The notes under the pieces: generated by a model | What the model was told of the DNA's origin: nothing | Seen by the model: the letters and a program-made list of their open reading frames with translations, nothing else | Database searches by the model: none | Part shown: positions 32,396 to 39,163 of the stretch, one piece after another | How the letters are laid out: the number at the start of each line of letters is the position of its first letter | Numbering within the stretch: position 1 is the first letter of the stretch | Translations under genes and position numbers: made by a program | Assembly: GCA_012271165.1 (NCBI GenBank) | Contig: JAAXGX010000215.1 | Coordinates: forward strand, 13,718 to 52,880 | From: Vicinamibacteraceae bacterium | GTDB lineage: Bacteria > Acidobacteriota > Vicinamibacteria > Vicinamibacterales > UBA8438 | Direction: 5' to 3' | DNA: 39,163 bases

Positions 32396-33628
32396 GTTGG
32401 CCGCGACGTTGCCGGCCACGTAATCGACCGCGATGCGAATCGGGTTGGCGCTGCTGCCGAGCAGCGGCGTCGAGGGCAGGCGCTCGGCGGCGGGGTCGAG
32501 CATGGCCCTGATCTCGAGCTGGCTGCCCTCCGGGAGGCTCAGCGGCGCGTCGAACCAGAAACGCGTCGTCCAGCCCGAATCCGGCTCGCGCAGCCAGAGC
32601 ATGGGGATGCGGGACCCGTCCGGCTTCACCGCCTCGATCCGGATCTCTGACGATTCGATGTCGATCTCCGGCAGAAGCGCCAGCAGGCTCAGATCCTGCT
32701 CGACCTCGTGGGTGAACGTCACCTCCCGGCCGCTCACGGTCTCCGGAGACATCACGAGCATCGACTCGATGCCGGCCTCGGGGCCGTCCGCGACATAGAG
32801 GCCGACCCGGCTCTGATCGGCGAACTCCTGGCCTTCGGTAATCCAGGTCTTCTTGTACTGGATGCGCAGCACGAGATCGCTGCCCTCAGGCAGCGAATAG
32901 CCCATACCCCGGGTCTGGACGGGCTCCTGGCCCGGGATCCAGACGGCTATGGGCGGCGCCGGCGGGAAGTCGCCCGCGTCCGGCGGGCCGAACCCCACGC
33001 CGGCGTCGGCTTCGTCCAGCGTCCGGGCGGTCCCTGTCGTGTCGACGAACACGGCGGCGCTGCGCACCACGGCCGTCGCGCCGGGCTTGAAGTCGATGGC
33101 GTTGAGCGACTGGTCGGGGGCCGTGCCCCCGGGCAGCACGAAATAGCGAATGGCCTCGCTGGTGCCGGCATCGAGCGTGAACGGCTCCGGCATCTCGAGC
33201 GCCGCCGTCGGCTCGCCGAGCGCCCACTCCGTGGCGGCCTCGGGCACGGGCGGGACCTGATCGCGCGGACCCTGCGGGTAGCCGCCGCTGGACCACTCGA
33301 GAATCATGTCCATGTCGCGGGCCGACAGGGCGTGGCCGTTCCGGAACGATCCGAACCCGTCCTCCGCCTGCCACGGCGGCATCCGCAGCCCGAGGATCTC
33401 TTCCCGAATAGACTGCGTCCAGGGGAAGGCGGACCGGTAGGTGACGAGCGACATCGGCGCGACGCCGCCTTCCATGTGGCAGCTTCCGCACTGGTCGCGA
33501 AAGATCGGGAACAGGTGCTCGTTGTAGTTCCAGCGGGAGTTGATCGGCGTGTGACCGTGGGGGACGGATCCGGCCGCAACCACGAATGCCATGGCCAGCG
33601 TCAGCAGCCACCACCTGTAGCGTTGCAT
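32393..33628 (-). CDS. Secreted cytochrome c protein with degenerate copper-monooxygenase-like domain
   Basis: A 411-residue third member of the family seen at 43 and 2478. Signal peptide residues 1-20; heme motif C47-G-S-C50-H51 and likely axial M83 in LRMPPW are intact, as is the shared GGVAPMSLVTYRSAFPW block. The oxygenase part is recognisable in layout only. The His-His pair is replaced by R189-S190 (AVVRSAAVF), the FHYH-type motif by LRIQYKK, the HxH motif by a LLPEIDIE stretch, and the DEM Met motif is gone. So copper catalysis is not expected; electron transfer or a structural role is more likely. ATG 33628 has GGAGGAG 7 nt upstream. It lies 59 nt downstream of the DUF3347 gene, same strand. 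Confidence 0.75.
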   Translation of the reverse strand: MQRYRWWLLTLAMAFVVAAGSVPHGHTPINSRWNYNEHLFPIFRDQCGSCHMEGGVAPMSLVTYRSAFPWTQSIREEILGLRMPPWQAEDGFGSFRNGHALSARDMDMILEWSSGGYPQGPRDQVPPVPEAATEWALGEPTAALEMPEPFTLDAGTSEAIRYFVLPGGTAPDQSLNAIDFKPGATAVVRSAAVFVDTTGTARTLDEADAGVGFGPPDAGDFPPAPPIAVWIPGQEPVQTRGMGYSLPEGSDLVLRIQYKKTWITEGQEFADQSRVGLYVADGPEAGIESMLVMSPETVSGREVTFTHEVEQDLSLLALLPEIDIESSEIRIEAVKPDGSRIPMLWLREPDSGWTTRFWFDAPLSLPEGSQLEIRAMLDPAAERLPSTPLLGSSANPIRIAVDYVAGNVAAN

Positions 33629-33687
33629 GGGGGCTCTCCTCCTTGCGTGTTGCGTAGCTGTCCGGTTGTCGGTTCGAGCTATGGGCG

Positions 33688-34956
33688 CTATGGCGCGTCC
33701 TGGTACACGCGGGCGATCTCGCTCGCGGCCGTGCCGAAGATGTCGTACGCGCCGCTGACCTGCTGCCGGTTGCCGAGATCGCCGTACCAGTCGAGCAGCC
33801 AGGCCGAGCGCACGAGGTGGCGCACCGCGATCCTGACGTCGTCGCGCGCCCTGCCCGAGAGCTCCTCGGCCCGGTCGCCCAGCGCCAGCGCCAACTCCTT
33901 CGCCTGCAGGGCCGGAATGAAGAGCTCCGCGAACGCGCCGCGTTCGATCAGGGCCTGCAGCTCCTCGTCGCGCTCCGCGATGGCCGTCACGATGTCCGCC
34001 GTCAGCTCGGGAATCGGCGGGCGAATGCGGGCGGCCAGCGGGACCGACGCCGGCGCTCCCGTCATCACCGTGGACGGCCGTATCACGTCGGCGTCAGCCG
34101 CGGCGGGAGCGGCTGCCGGCGCGGCCGACGAGTACTCGGCGAAGATGAAGTCGAAGCGCTCCTCGGGAAAGTCCTCGACGAACACCACCTTGGCCGTGAC
34201 CTCGGTCGGGATCGCGAGATCGCCGACGAGCGCCTCCAGATACGCGCCGTCGGGCGCCGCGACGAGGTCGAAGGCCGTGACCTCGATGAACTCGTCCGTG
34301 GCCTCGTCGTAGTCCTCCTCGAGCACGGCGCGGCCCGTCCACCCGCTGACGTCGACCGGCTCGCGGTAGTTGTCGGTCGCGAACAGGCGGAAGACCCCGT
34401 CCTCGGGATAGGTCCCCTCGATGTGGTGGAAGCTGTCCGGGGCCATGAACACGATGCCCCCCTGCCGGGGAGAGTGGTCCATGTGGGCGCCCGGCGCGGC
34501 GTCCACGACACCGCACGTCAGCATCTCCGAGCCGTAGTACGGGTTGCGCACCGGCCCGTCGCGCTGCACCCAGTTGGAGCCGTTGTCGTACATCGGGCAG
34601 TAGGCCCGCGCGAATCCCTGCGGCAGGTCGAGCGCCGCGAGATACTCGGACAGCGGCTTGAACCGGGTCCGCATCAGCTCGATGTTGTCGGCGCGGGCGA
34701 CCGATCGCACGAGCGGTTGGGTGATCGGATCGGCGAGCGTGACCAGGCTGTCGAGCGCCGCCTTCGCGTCGTCGTAGTTGTCGGCGGCCAGCGCCTCCTG
34801 GGCGAGCACGTACCCCTCGAGTTGCACGTCGAGAGGAGCCGAGATGCCGTTGAACGGCTCCTCGGGCTGCTGGGCGGCGTGAGCGAACCCCGCCGAGACG
34901 GGCAGCAGAAGCACAAGGGCGGCGGCGATGACGTCGGTCCGAATCATCCGAGGCAT
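33688..34956 (-). CDS. Secreted DUF3347-domain protein, probable copper-related
   Basis: A 422-residue exported protein (signal peptide ending near AHAAQ). Residues about 45-150 form a DUF3347 domain, a helical module seen in CusB-type metal efflux proteins, with the hallmark C120-P-M and RNPYYGSEMLTCG (M145, C148). Next is a segment with H158, H161 and DHSPRQGGIVFMAPDSFHHIEGTYPEDG, a pattern common to proteins associated with heavy-metal export. The C-terminal third (about 310-422) is helical and resembles the N-terminal helical domain in outline. Met, Cys and His placement suggests Cu(I) binding. It precedes the cytochrome c gene and probably shares its transcript. Confidence 0.7.
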   Translation of the reverse strand: MPRMIRTDVIAAALVLLLPVSAGFAHAAQQPEEPFNGISAPLDVQLEGYVLAQEALAADNYDDAKAALDSLVTLADPITQPLVRSVARADNIELMRTRFKPLSEYLAALDLPQGFARAYCPMYDNGSNWVQRDGPVRNPYYGSEMLTCGVVDAAPGAHMDHSPRQGGIVFMAPDSFHHIEGTYPEDGVFRLFATDNYREPVDVSGWTGRAVLEEDYDEATDEFIEVTAFDLVAAPDGAYLEALVGDLAIPTEVTAKVVFVEDFPEERFDFIFAEYSSAAPAAAPAAADADVIRPSTVMTGAPASVPLAARIRPPIPELTADIVTAIAERDEELQALIERGAFAELFIPALQAKELALALGDRAEELSGRARDDVRIAVRHLVRSAWLLDWYGDLGNRQQVSGAYDIFGTAASEIARVYQDAP

Positions 34957-35017
34957 AGGCTCCTCGCGTCAAGTAAGAGGGTGGCAGCGGCTCCGGCCGG
35001 GCACCATCGACTAGGCT

Positions 35018-35028
35018 AGTAGTATACA
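35018..35028 (-). promoter_or_regulatory. AT-rich -10-like box between divergent genes
   Basis: The 111-nt gap between the DUF3347 gene and the Xer gene contains an AT-rich TAGTATACAA patch near 35018-35028. Read on the minus strand it gives TATACT, a fair -10 match, but no convincing -35 was found. Weak evidence. Confidence 0.25.
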
Positions 35029-35067
35029 ACCCCGGCGGCTCGCCGGCGTCTGTGGGCCGGAGCGGCG

Positions 35068-35994
35068 ATGACGACGACGCCAGAGGATGCAACGCCGCAC
35101 GCGGCAGCCAACCGCGCCCTGGCGGAGGGGTATCTCGACGAGCTGCGCGGGGTTCGCCGGCTCGCCGCCAACACCCTGGAGAGCTATGCCAGGGACCTGG
35201 CGACGCTGCTGCGCTTCGCCGCGGGCCAGAAGGCGCGGGTGGACAGCCTGTCCCGCGACGATCTCGACGCCGCCGTGCACGACCTGATGGCCGCCGGCCT
35301 GGCCCCCCGCTCCGTGGCGCGCTTCGTGGCGTGTGTCCGCGGCTTCTACCGGTTTCTCGTGCGGGACGGCCATCTGCACGTCAACCCGGCCGACGATCTG
35401 CACGCCCCCCGCGCCTGGCCCGCGCTGCCGAAGTTCCTGTCCGTCGAGGAGGTCGATCGCCTGATCGAGCAGCCGGACGCGACCACGCCGGCCGGCCTGC
35501 GGGATCGGGCCCTCATCGAGCTGCTGTACGCCACCGGCATGCGGGTGTCCGAGCTGCTCTCCGTGCGGCTGGACGATCTCAACCTGCGCGGCGGCTATCT
35601 GACCTGTCTGGGCAAGGGCTCGAAGGAGAGGCTCGTGCCGATGGGCGGGCCCGCCGTGACGTGGATCCGGCAGTACATGTCCGGGGCGCGGCCGACCCTG
35701 CTGGCCGGGCGGCCGTCACCGTGGCTGTTCGTCAACGCCCGCGGCAACCGCCTCGGCCGGGTGGGGTTCTGGAAGATTCTCAAGAGCCACGGCCGGCAGG
35801 CGGGGCTGCCGCGCGATCTGAGCCCGCACGTCATCCGCCACTCGTTCGCGACGCACCTGCTCGAGCGGGGAGCCGACCTGCGGTCGATTCAGAGCCTGCT
35901 CGGGCACTCGGACATCTCGACGACGCAGATCTACACGCACGTCCTGGAGGTGCGCCTCAAGGCGATGTACGATGCGTTCCATCCACGCTCGTAG
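35068..35994 (+). CDS. xerD: Tyrosine recombinase XerC/XerD family
   Basis: A 308-residue site-specific recombinase with an N-terminal SAM-like core-binding domain (about 15-105) and a C-terminal catalytic domain. All catalytic residues are present: R159 (ATGMRVSELL), K183 (GKGSKERLVP), H254-x-x-R257 (SPHVIRHSFATHLLE), H280 (LLGHSDI) and nucleophile Y289. It resolves chromosome dimers at dif with a partner recombinase. Length and motifs fit the housekeeping XerD rather than an integron or phage integrase. GGAG lies 5 nt before the ATG. XerC and XerD cannot be separated with certainty from sequence alone. Confidence 0.88.
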   Translation: MTTTPEDATPHAAANRALAEGYLDELRGVRRLAANTLESYARDLATLLRFAAGQKARVDSLSRDDLDAAVHDLMAAGLAPRSVARFVACVRGFYRFLVRDGHLHVNPADDLHAPRAWPALPKFLSVEEVDRLIEQPDATTPAGLRDRALIELLYATGMRVSELLSVRLDDLNLRGGYLTCLGKGSKERLVPMGGPAVTWIRQYMSGARPTLLAGRPSPWLFVNARGNRLGRVGFWKILKSHGRQAGLPRDLSPHVIRHSFATHLLERGADLRSIQSLLGHSDISTTQIYTHVLEVRLKAMYDAFHPRS

Positions 35995-36007
35995 GCGGCT
36001 CTACGAA

Positions 36008-36037
36008 TTGACCGGCCAACCGTCGCTCTGCTAGCGT
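36008..36037 (+). promoter_or_regulatory. Possible metK promoter
   Basis: TTGACC (36008-36013) with a weak TAGCGT -10 (36032-36037) at 18-nt spacing. It would start transcription only a few bases before the ATG, consistent with the lack of a Shine-Dalgarno sequence. Speculative. Confidence 0.3.
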
Positions 36038-36048
36038 TACCCCTTCAT

Positions 36049-37200
36049 ATGCGCCGTACAGGACGTTACGTGTTTACGTCGGAGTCGGTCACCGAGGGGC
36101 ATCCGGACAAGATCGCGGATCAGGTGTCCGACGCCGTGCTCGACGCCGTGCTCGACCAGGACCCTACCGGCAGGGTGGCCTGCGAGACGCTGGTGACGAC
36201 CGGTCTCATCGTGCTGGCCGGCGAGGTCACCACGACCTGCACCAGCGATTTCGCCGGCGTCGCCCGTCAGGCCGTGAGCGACGTGGGGTACACGCGGGCC
36301 AAGTATGGGTTCGACGCCGAGACGTGCGCCGTCGTCTCGTCCCTGCACGGGCAGTCTCCCGACATCGCCCTCGGCGTCGACCCGGGCGGTGCGGGCGACC
36401 AGGGGCTCATGTTCGGGTACGCCTGCTCGGAAACCCCGGAGCTGATGCCGCTGCCGATCATGCTGTCGCACCACCTCGTTCGGGCGCTCTCCGAGGTGCG
36501 GCGGAGCGGGACCATCGACTACCTCCGGCCCGACGGCAAGTCGCAGGTGACGGTGGAGTACGACGGCGACACGCCCGTACGCATCGACGCCGTGGTCGTC
36601 TCCTCGCAGCACAGCGACGCGGTCGCGATAGAGCGCATCCGCGAGGACGTCACGAACCTGATCATCAGGCGCGTCATTCCCGAGGACCTGATCGACGCCG
36701 ATACCCGCATCTACGTCAATCCGACGGGGCGGTTCGTGACCGGCGGACCGCACGGCGACTCGGGCGTCACGGGGCGCAAGATCATCGTCGACACGTACGG
36801 CGGCATGGCGCCGCACGGCGGCGGCGCGTTCTCCGGCAAGGACCCGACGAAGGTCGACCGCTCGGCGTCCTACATGGCCCGCTACATCGCGAAGAACTGC
36901 GTCGCTGCCGGCCTGGCCGATCGGGTGCAGGTGCAATTGGCGTACGCCATCGGCGTGGCGGATCCGGTATCCGTGCTGGTCGAGACGTTCGGGACGGGCA
37001 AGCTCGACGAGGAGCGCATCTCCGGGCTCGTGCGCGACCACTTCGCGCTGACGCCGCGCGACATCATCGACGCGCTCGATCTGCGGCGTCCCATCTATCG
37101 GCGGACGGCCGCGTTCGGCCATTTCGGCCGGACGGAGCCGGAGTTCACCTGGGAGCGGAAGGACAAGGCCGAGGCCCTGCGGGCGGCGGCCGGCCTCTGA
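36049..37200 (+). CDS. metK: S-adenosylmethionine synthetase
   Basis: Makes SAM from methionine and ATP. The 383-residue protein shows [13 protein letters not shown] near the start, [34 protein letters not shown] and the phosphate loop [19 protein letters not shown], so all three domains are complete. No purine-rich ribosome binding site precedes ATG 36049 (the upstream bases are pyrimidine-rich), suggesting a leaderless or weakly initiated transcript. No SAM riboswitch was recognised. It lies 54 nt after the Xer gene. Confidence 0.96.
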   Translation: MRRTGRYVFTSESVTEGHPDKIADQVSDAVLDAVLDQDPTGRVACETLVTTGLIVLAGEVTTTCTSDFAGVARQAVSDVGYTRAKYGFDAETCAVVSSLHGQSPDIALGVDPGGAGDQGLMFGYACSETPELMPLPIMLSHHLVRALSEVRRSGTIDYLRPDGKSQVTVEYDGDTPVRIDAVVVSSQHSDAVAIERIREDVTNLIIRRVIPEDLIDADTRIYVNPTGRFVTGGPHGDSGVTGRKIIVDTYGGMAPHGGGAFSGKDPTKVDRSASYMARYIAKNCVAAGLADRVQVQLAYAIGVADPVSVLVETFGTGKLDEERISGLVRDHFALTPRDIIDALDLRRPIYRRTAAFGHFGRTEPEFTWERKDKAEALRAAAGL

Positions 37201-37231
37201 TGGCGCCCGCCGGTCTCGAGCCGGGCCTCCA

Positions 37232-37264
37232 GGACCCCGCGCCGCGCTGCGGCGCAGCCCCCTA
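37232..37264 (-). repeat. Stop-codon palindrome, divergent copy E
   Basis: On the minus strand it follows the TAG of the LptFG gene: GGGGGCTGCGCCGC, loop AGC, GCGGCGCGGGGTCC. The core CTGCGCCG/CGGCGCGG matches the other copies while the outer stem has changed with mostly paired substitutions. It also lies downstream of metK, so it may serve both convergent genes. Confidence 0.55.
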
Positions 37265-39163
37265 CGTTCGCACCGTCAGCAGCAGATAGGTCGCCGAGGC
37301 CCCGAAGAGCAGGTTGGGCGCCCAGGCGGCCAGCATCGGCGCCAGCAACCCGGCGCTGCCGACGGCGGCGAAGATGTTGATGGTGGTCCAGTAGGTGAAG
37401 GCGAGCGCGATGCCGACGCCGACGCCGTAGAGCGTGCCCCGCGGCCCGGTGGTGATCGCGAACGGAATGGCGATCAGGGTGAGAATGAGCGTCACGAACG
37501 GGAACGACGCCTTGCGGTGCAGCCCGACGGCGAGGCGCCCCGCGTCGAACCCGCTGGCGTCGAGCGCCGCGATGTGCGCCCGGAGCTCGGCGAAGCTCAT
37601 GAGCTCCGCATCCGGCCGCTCGGTTTCGAAGTAGTCGGGCGGCTCCAGCAGCGGCAGCGGCGCCTCGGGCGCCGCGCGGTACGGCAGCGACTCTCCGCCG
37701 GCCCCGGGCGCGGCGAAGTCGCGCCGCCACACCTCGCGGCCGACCCACCCGGCGGCGAACGAGGCTTCCTTGACGAACGTCCGCCGGGTCAGGCCCCAGG
37801 GCCGGCCGCCGAACTCGTACACCGAGAGGTTGCCCATCTCGTCACGCTCGGGATCGAAGTAGAGGTAGTGATAGATCGATCCGTTCCCGCCGACTATCCA
37901 CTGCCGGTTCAGCACGTCCATGGTCCGCTCGCGCGCGACACCGCTCCGGATCTCGGAGCGCAGCGCCTCGGCCTCCCGGTTCGAGCGGGCCATGATCGTC
38001 TCGCTCAACCCGAACAGCACGCCGCTCCAGACGAGGCTCGACAGGACGATCGGCAGCGCCGCGCGGTAGAGACTGACGCCGCAGGCCTTCATGACCGTCA
38101 GCTCGCTGGTCTTGGTCAACAGGCCGATCGTGACCAGGGCCGCGACGAGCGCCGCAATCGGCAGCACGAAGTACATGAACTGCGGGGTCGCATACCAGAA
38201 GTACGTGAGCAGCGCCAGTCCCGTGGTCTGGCCCTTGAACAGCTTGTCGGACAGATCGATGAACGTGGAGATGTAGAAGATGCCCAGCAGCCCGACGAAC
38301 GCCAGCAGCACGACCCCCAGGTACAGCCTGGCGACGTACCAGTCGAGCAGGTTCACGTTCGGCAGTCGTGCCCGTGGGATTCTCGCGCGGCGAATCCCGG
38401 ACGGCAACCGGAAGGGGAGCGACGGCAGGGCCCGGGCCGCCGTCCCGCGCCCGAGGGGGGAGGGGAGCGCGAGGCGGCGCTCGACCGACCGGGAACGCCA
38501 GAACAGGAGCGCGAGTCCGACCAGCCCGAGAACGATGTTCGGCAGCCACATGGCGAGGTGCGCGGAAAGCAGGGCCCCCTTGGCCATTGCCTCGGCGCCG
38601 TACATCGTGACGTAGTAGGCGAAGATCACGATGATGCCCAGCGCGAAGCTGGCCAGCCTGCCGTCCTTCCGGCTCGTCACCCCGAGGCCGACCCCGATCA
38701 GGACGAAGACGATGCACGCGGCGGGAATCGAGAACTTGCGGTGCATCTCCATGATCGGGGCGTGCGGCGACAGCCCGACCTCGCGCAGGCGCGCCGCCTC
38801 ACGCCGCAGTTGGGGCAGGGTGAGCTCGGCGTACCCGCGTTGGGGGCCGGTGCGGGGGAAGACCGTCTCCGGATCCAGACCGATGACGATCTCCTCGAAC
38901 GCGTGGACCTCGTAGGTCGCGGGATCGTCGGCATCGACCACGTGGCCCGTCCCGTCGCGCAGCACGATGTCGACGGTGCGCGCATCGGCGTCCAGGACGA
39001 CGCGCCCGCGAGCGGCCACGTACACGTCCGGCTGATTCGCCTTCCGCATGTCCGCCAGGAACACGTCGTGCCACCCGCCGCCCGCCGGCGACACGTCGCG
39101 CGCGTACAGCATGACGTTGGGGAAGTCCTCGTAGAAGACGCGCGGCTTGACCTCGCCCTCGGC
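37262..39163 (-). CDS. LptF-LptG fusion, LPS export permease (5' end outside window)
   Basis: One uninterrupted frame from the window edge encodes the periplasmic domain and last three membrane helices of LptF, followed by a complete LptG-like permease. The LptF part contains VKPRVFYEDFPNVMLYARDV near the visible start and HRKFSIPAACIVFVLIGVGLG. The LptG part starts around nucleotide 38359 (VNLLDWYVARLYLGVVLLAF) and has KTSELTVMKACGVSLYRAALP and HRKASFPFVTLILTLIAIPF. About 45 residues rich in Pro, Arg and Leu (LPSPLGRGTAARALPSLPF...) join them and look like translated spacer. The complex with LptB extracts LPS from the inner membrane. The visible part is 633 residues; the N-terminal LptF helices lie beyond the window. 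Confidence 0.88.
   Translation of the reverse strand, partial: AEGEVKPRVFYEDFPNVMLYARDVSPAGGGWHDVFLADMRKANQPDVYVAARGRVVLDADARTVDIVLRDGTGHVVDADDPATYEVHAFEEIVIGLDPETVFPRTGPQRGYAELTLPQLRREAARLREVGLSPHAPIMEMHRKFSIPAACIVFVLIGVGLGVTSRKDGRLASFALGIIVIFAYYVTMYGAEAMAKGALLSAHLAMWLPNIVLGLVGLALLFWRSRSVERRLALPSPLGRGTAARALPSLPFRLPSGIRRARIPRARLPNVNLLDWYVARLYLGVVLLAFVGLLGIFYISTFIDLSDKLFKGQTTGLALLTYFWYATPQFMYFVLPIAALVAALVTIGLLTKTSELTVMKACGVSLYRAALPIVLSSLVWSGVLFGLSETIMARSNREAEALRSEIRSGVARERTMDVLNRQWIVGGNGSIYHYLYFDPERDEMGNLSVYEFGGRPWGLTRRTFVKEASFAAGWVGREVWRRDFAAPGAGGESLPYRAAPEAPLPLLEPPDYFETERPDAELMSFAELRAHIAALDASGFDAGRLAVGLHRKASFPFVTLILTLIAIPFAITTGPRGTLYGVGVGIALAFTYWTTINIFAAVGSAGLLAPMLAAWAPNLLFGASATYLLLTVRT

Noticed and set aside
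35068-35994. Phage or integron integrase marking a mobile island
   Set aside because: Length and motifs fit the housekeeping Xer family; no attachment repeats, tRNA or other phage genes flank it.
1-39163. CRISPR arrays, tRNA or rRNA genes, insertion sequences
   Set aside because: No regularly spaced direct repeats, cloverleaf-like segments, rRNA signatures or transposase genes were recognised on either strand by reading; a covariance-model search was not possible here.

Overview
The window is very GC-rich, densely packed bacterial DNA from a didermic (two-membrane) organism. It carries an LPS-export permease, a secretin, lipoproteins and an outer-membrane barrel ending in Phe. Gene content and style suggest an Acidobacteriota member, probably Vicinamibacteria-like: cytochrome c/copper-monooxygenase fusions, DUF5916 barrels, a PilMNOP-type secretion cluster with GspG-like pseudopilins, and Na+/solute symporters beside MurQ. 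This assignment is inference from family distribution; no rRNA or tRNA gene was seen.

Layout. (1) 43-4893: two tandem pairs, each a secreted cytochrome c-copper type II monooxygenase-like protein followed by a secreted beta-sandwich protein of unknown function. (2) 5116-7968: a CBM9-like/DUF5916 outer-membrane barrel with a TolB-like N-terminal domain. (3) 7978-10116, minus strand: one bacterial microcompartment shell protein and an acylating aldehyde dehydrogenase with a long linker tail. (4) 10334-20456: a lytic transglycosylase, then a compact type II secretion/type IV pilus-like operon (F, E, PilM-, PilN-, PilO- and PilP-like proteins, secretin, three pseudopilins). (5) 20521-25817, minus strand: murQ, Na+/solute symporter, serine hydrolase, second symporter, which looks like a MurNAc/muropeptide scavenging operon. 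(6) 25891-32270: a threonine-pathway operon hom-thrC-TIGR00300-lysC-asd. Each junction between these five genes overlaps by 4 to 11 nt. Upstream lie a near-consensus promoter, an unannotated 29-codon leader peptide rich in Thr and Met codons, and mutually exclusive antiterminator and terminator hairpins. (7) 32393-34956, minus strand: a DUF3347 protein and a cytochrome c paralogue of the region 1 enzymes that has lost every copper ligand. (8) 35068-37200: a Xer tyrosine recombinase and metK. (9) 37262 to the window end, minus strand: LptF and LptG joined in one reading frame.

The two most striking items are the classical-looking thr attenuator before hom and the copper/heme fusion family, present as two duplicated pairs plus one degenerate copy. 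A third is a 31-nt palindrome that recurs five times, always at the TAG stop codon of its host gene and always in the same orientation relative to that gene.
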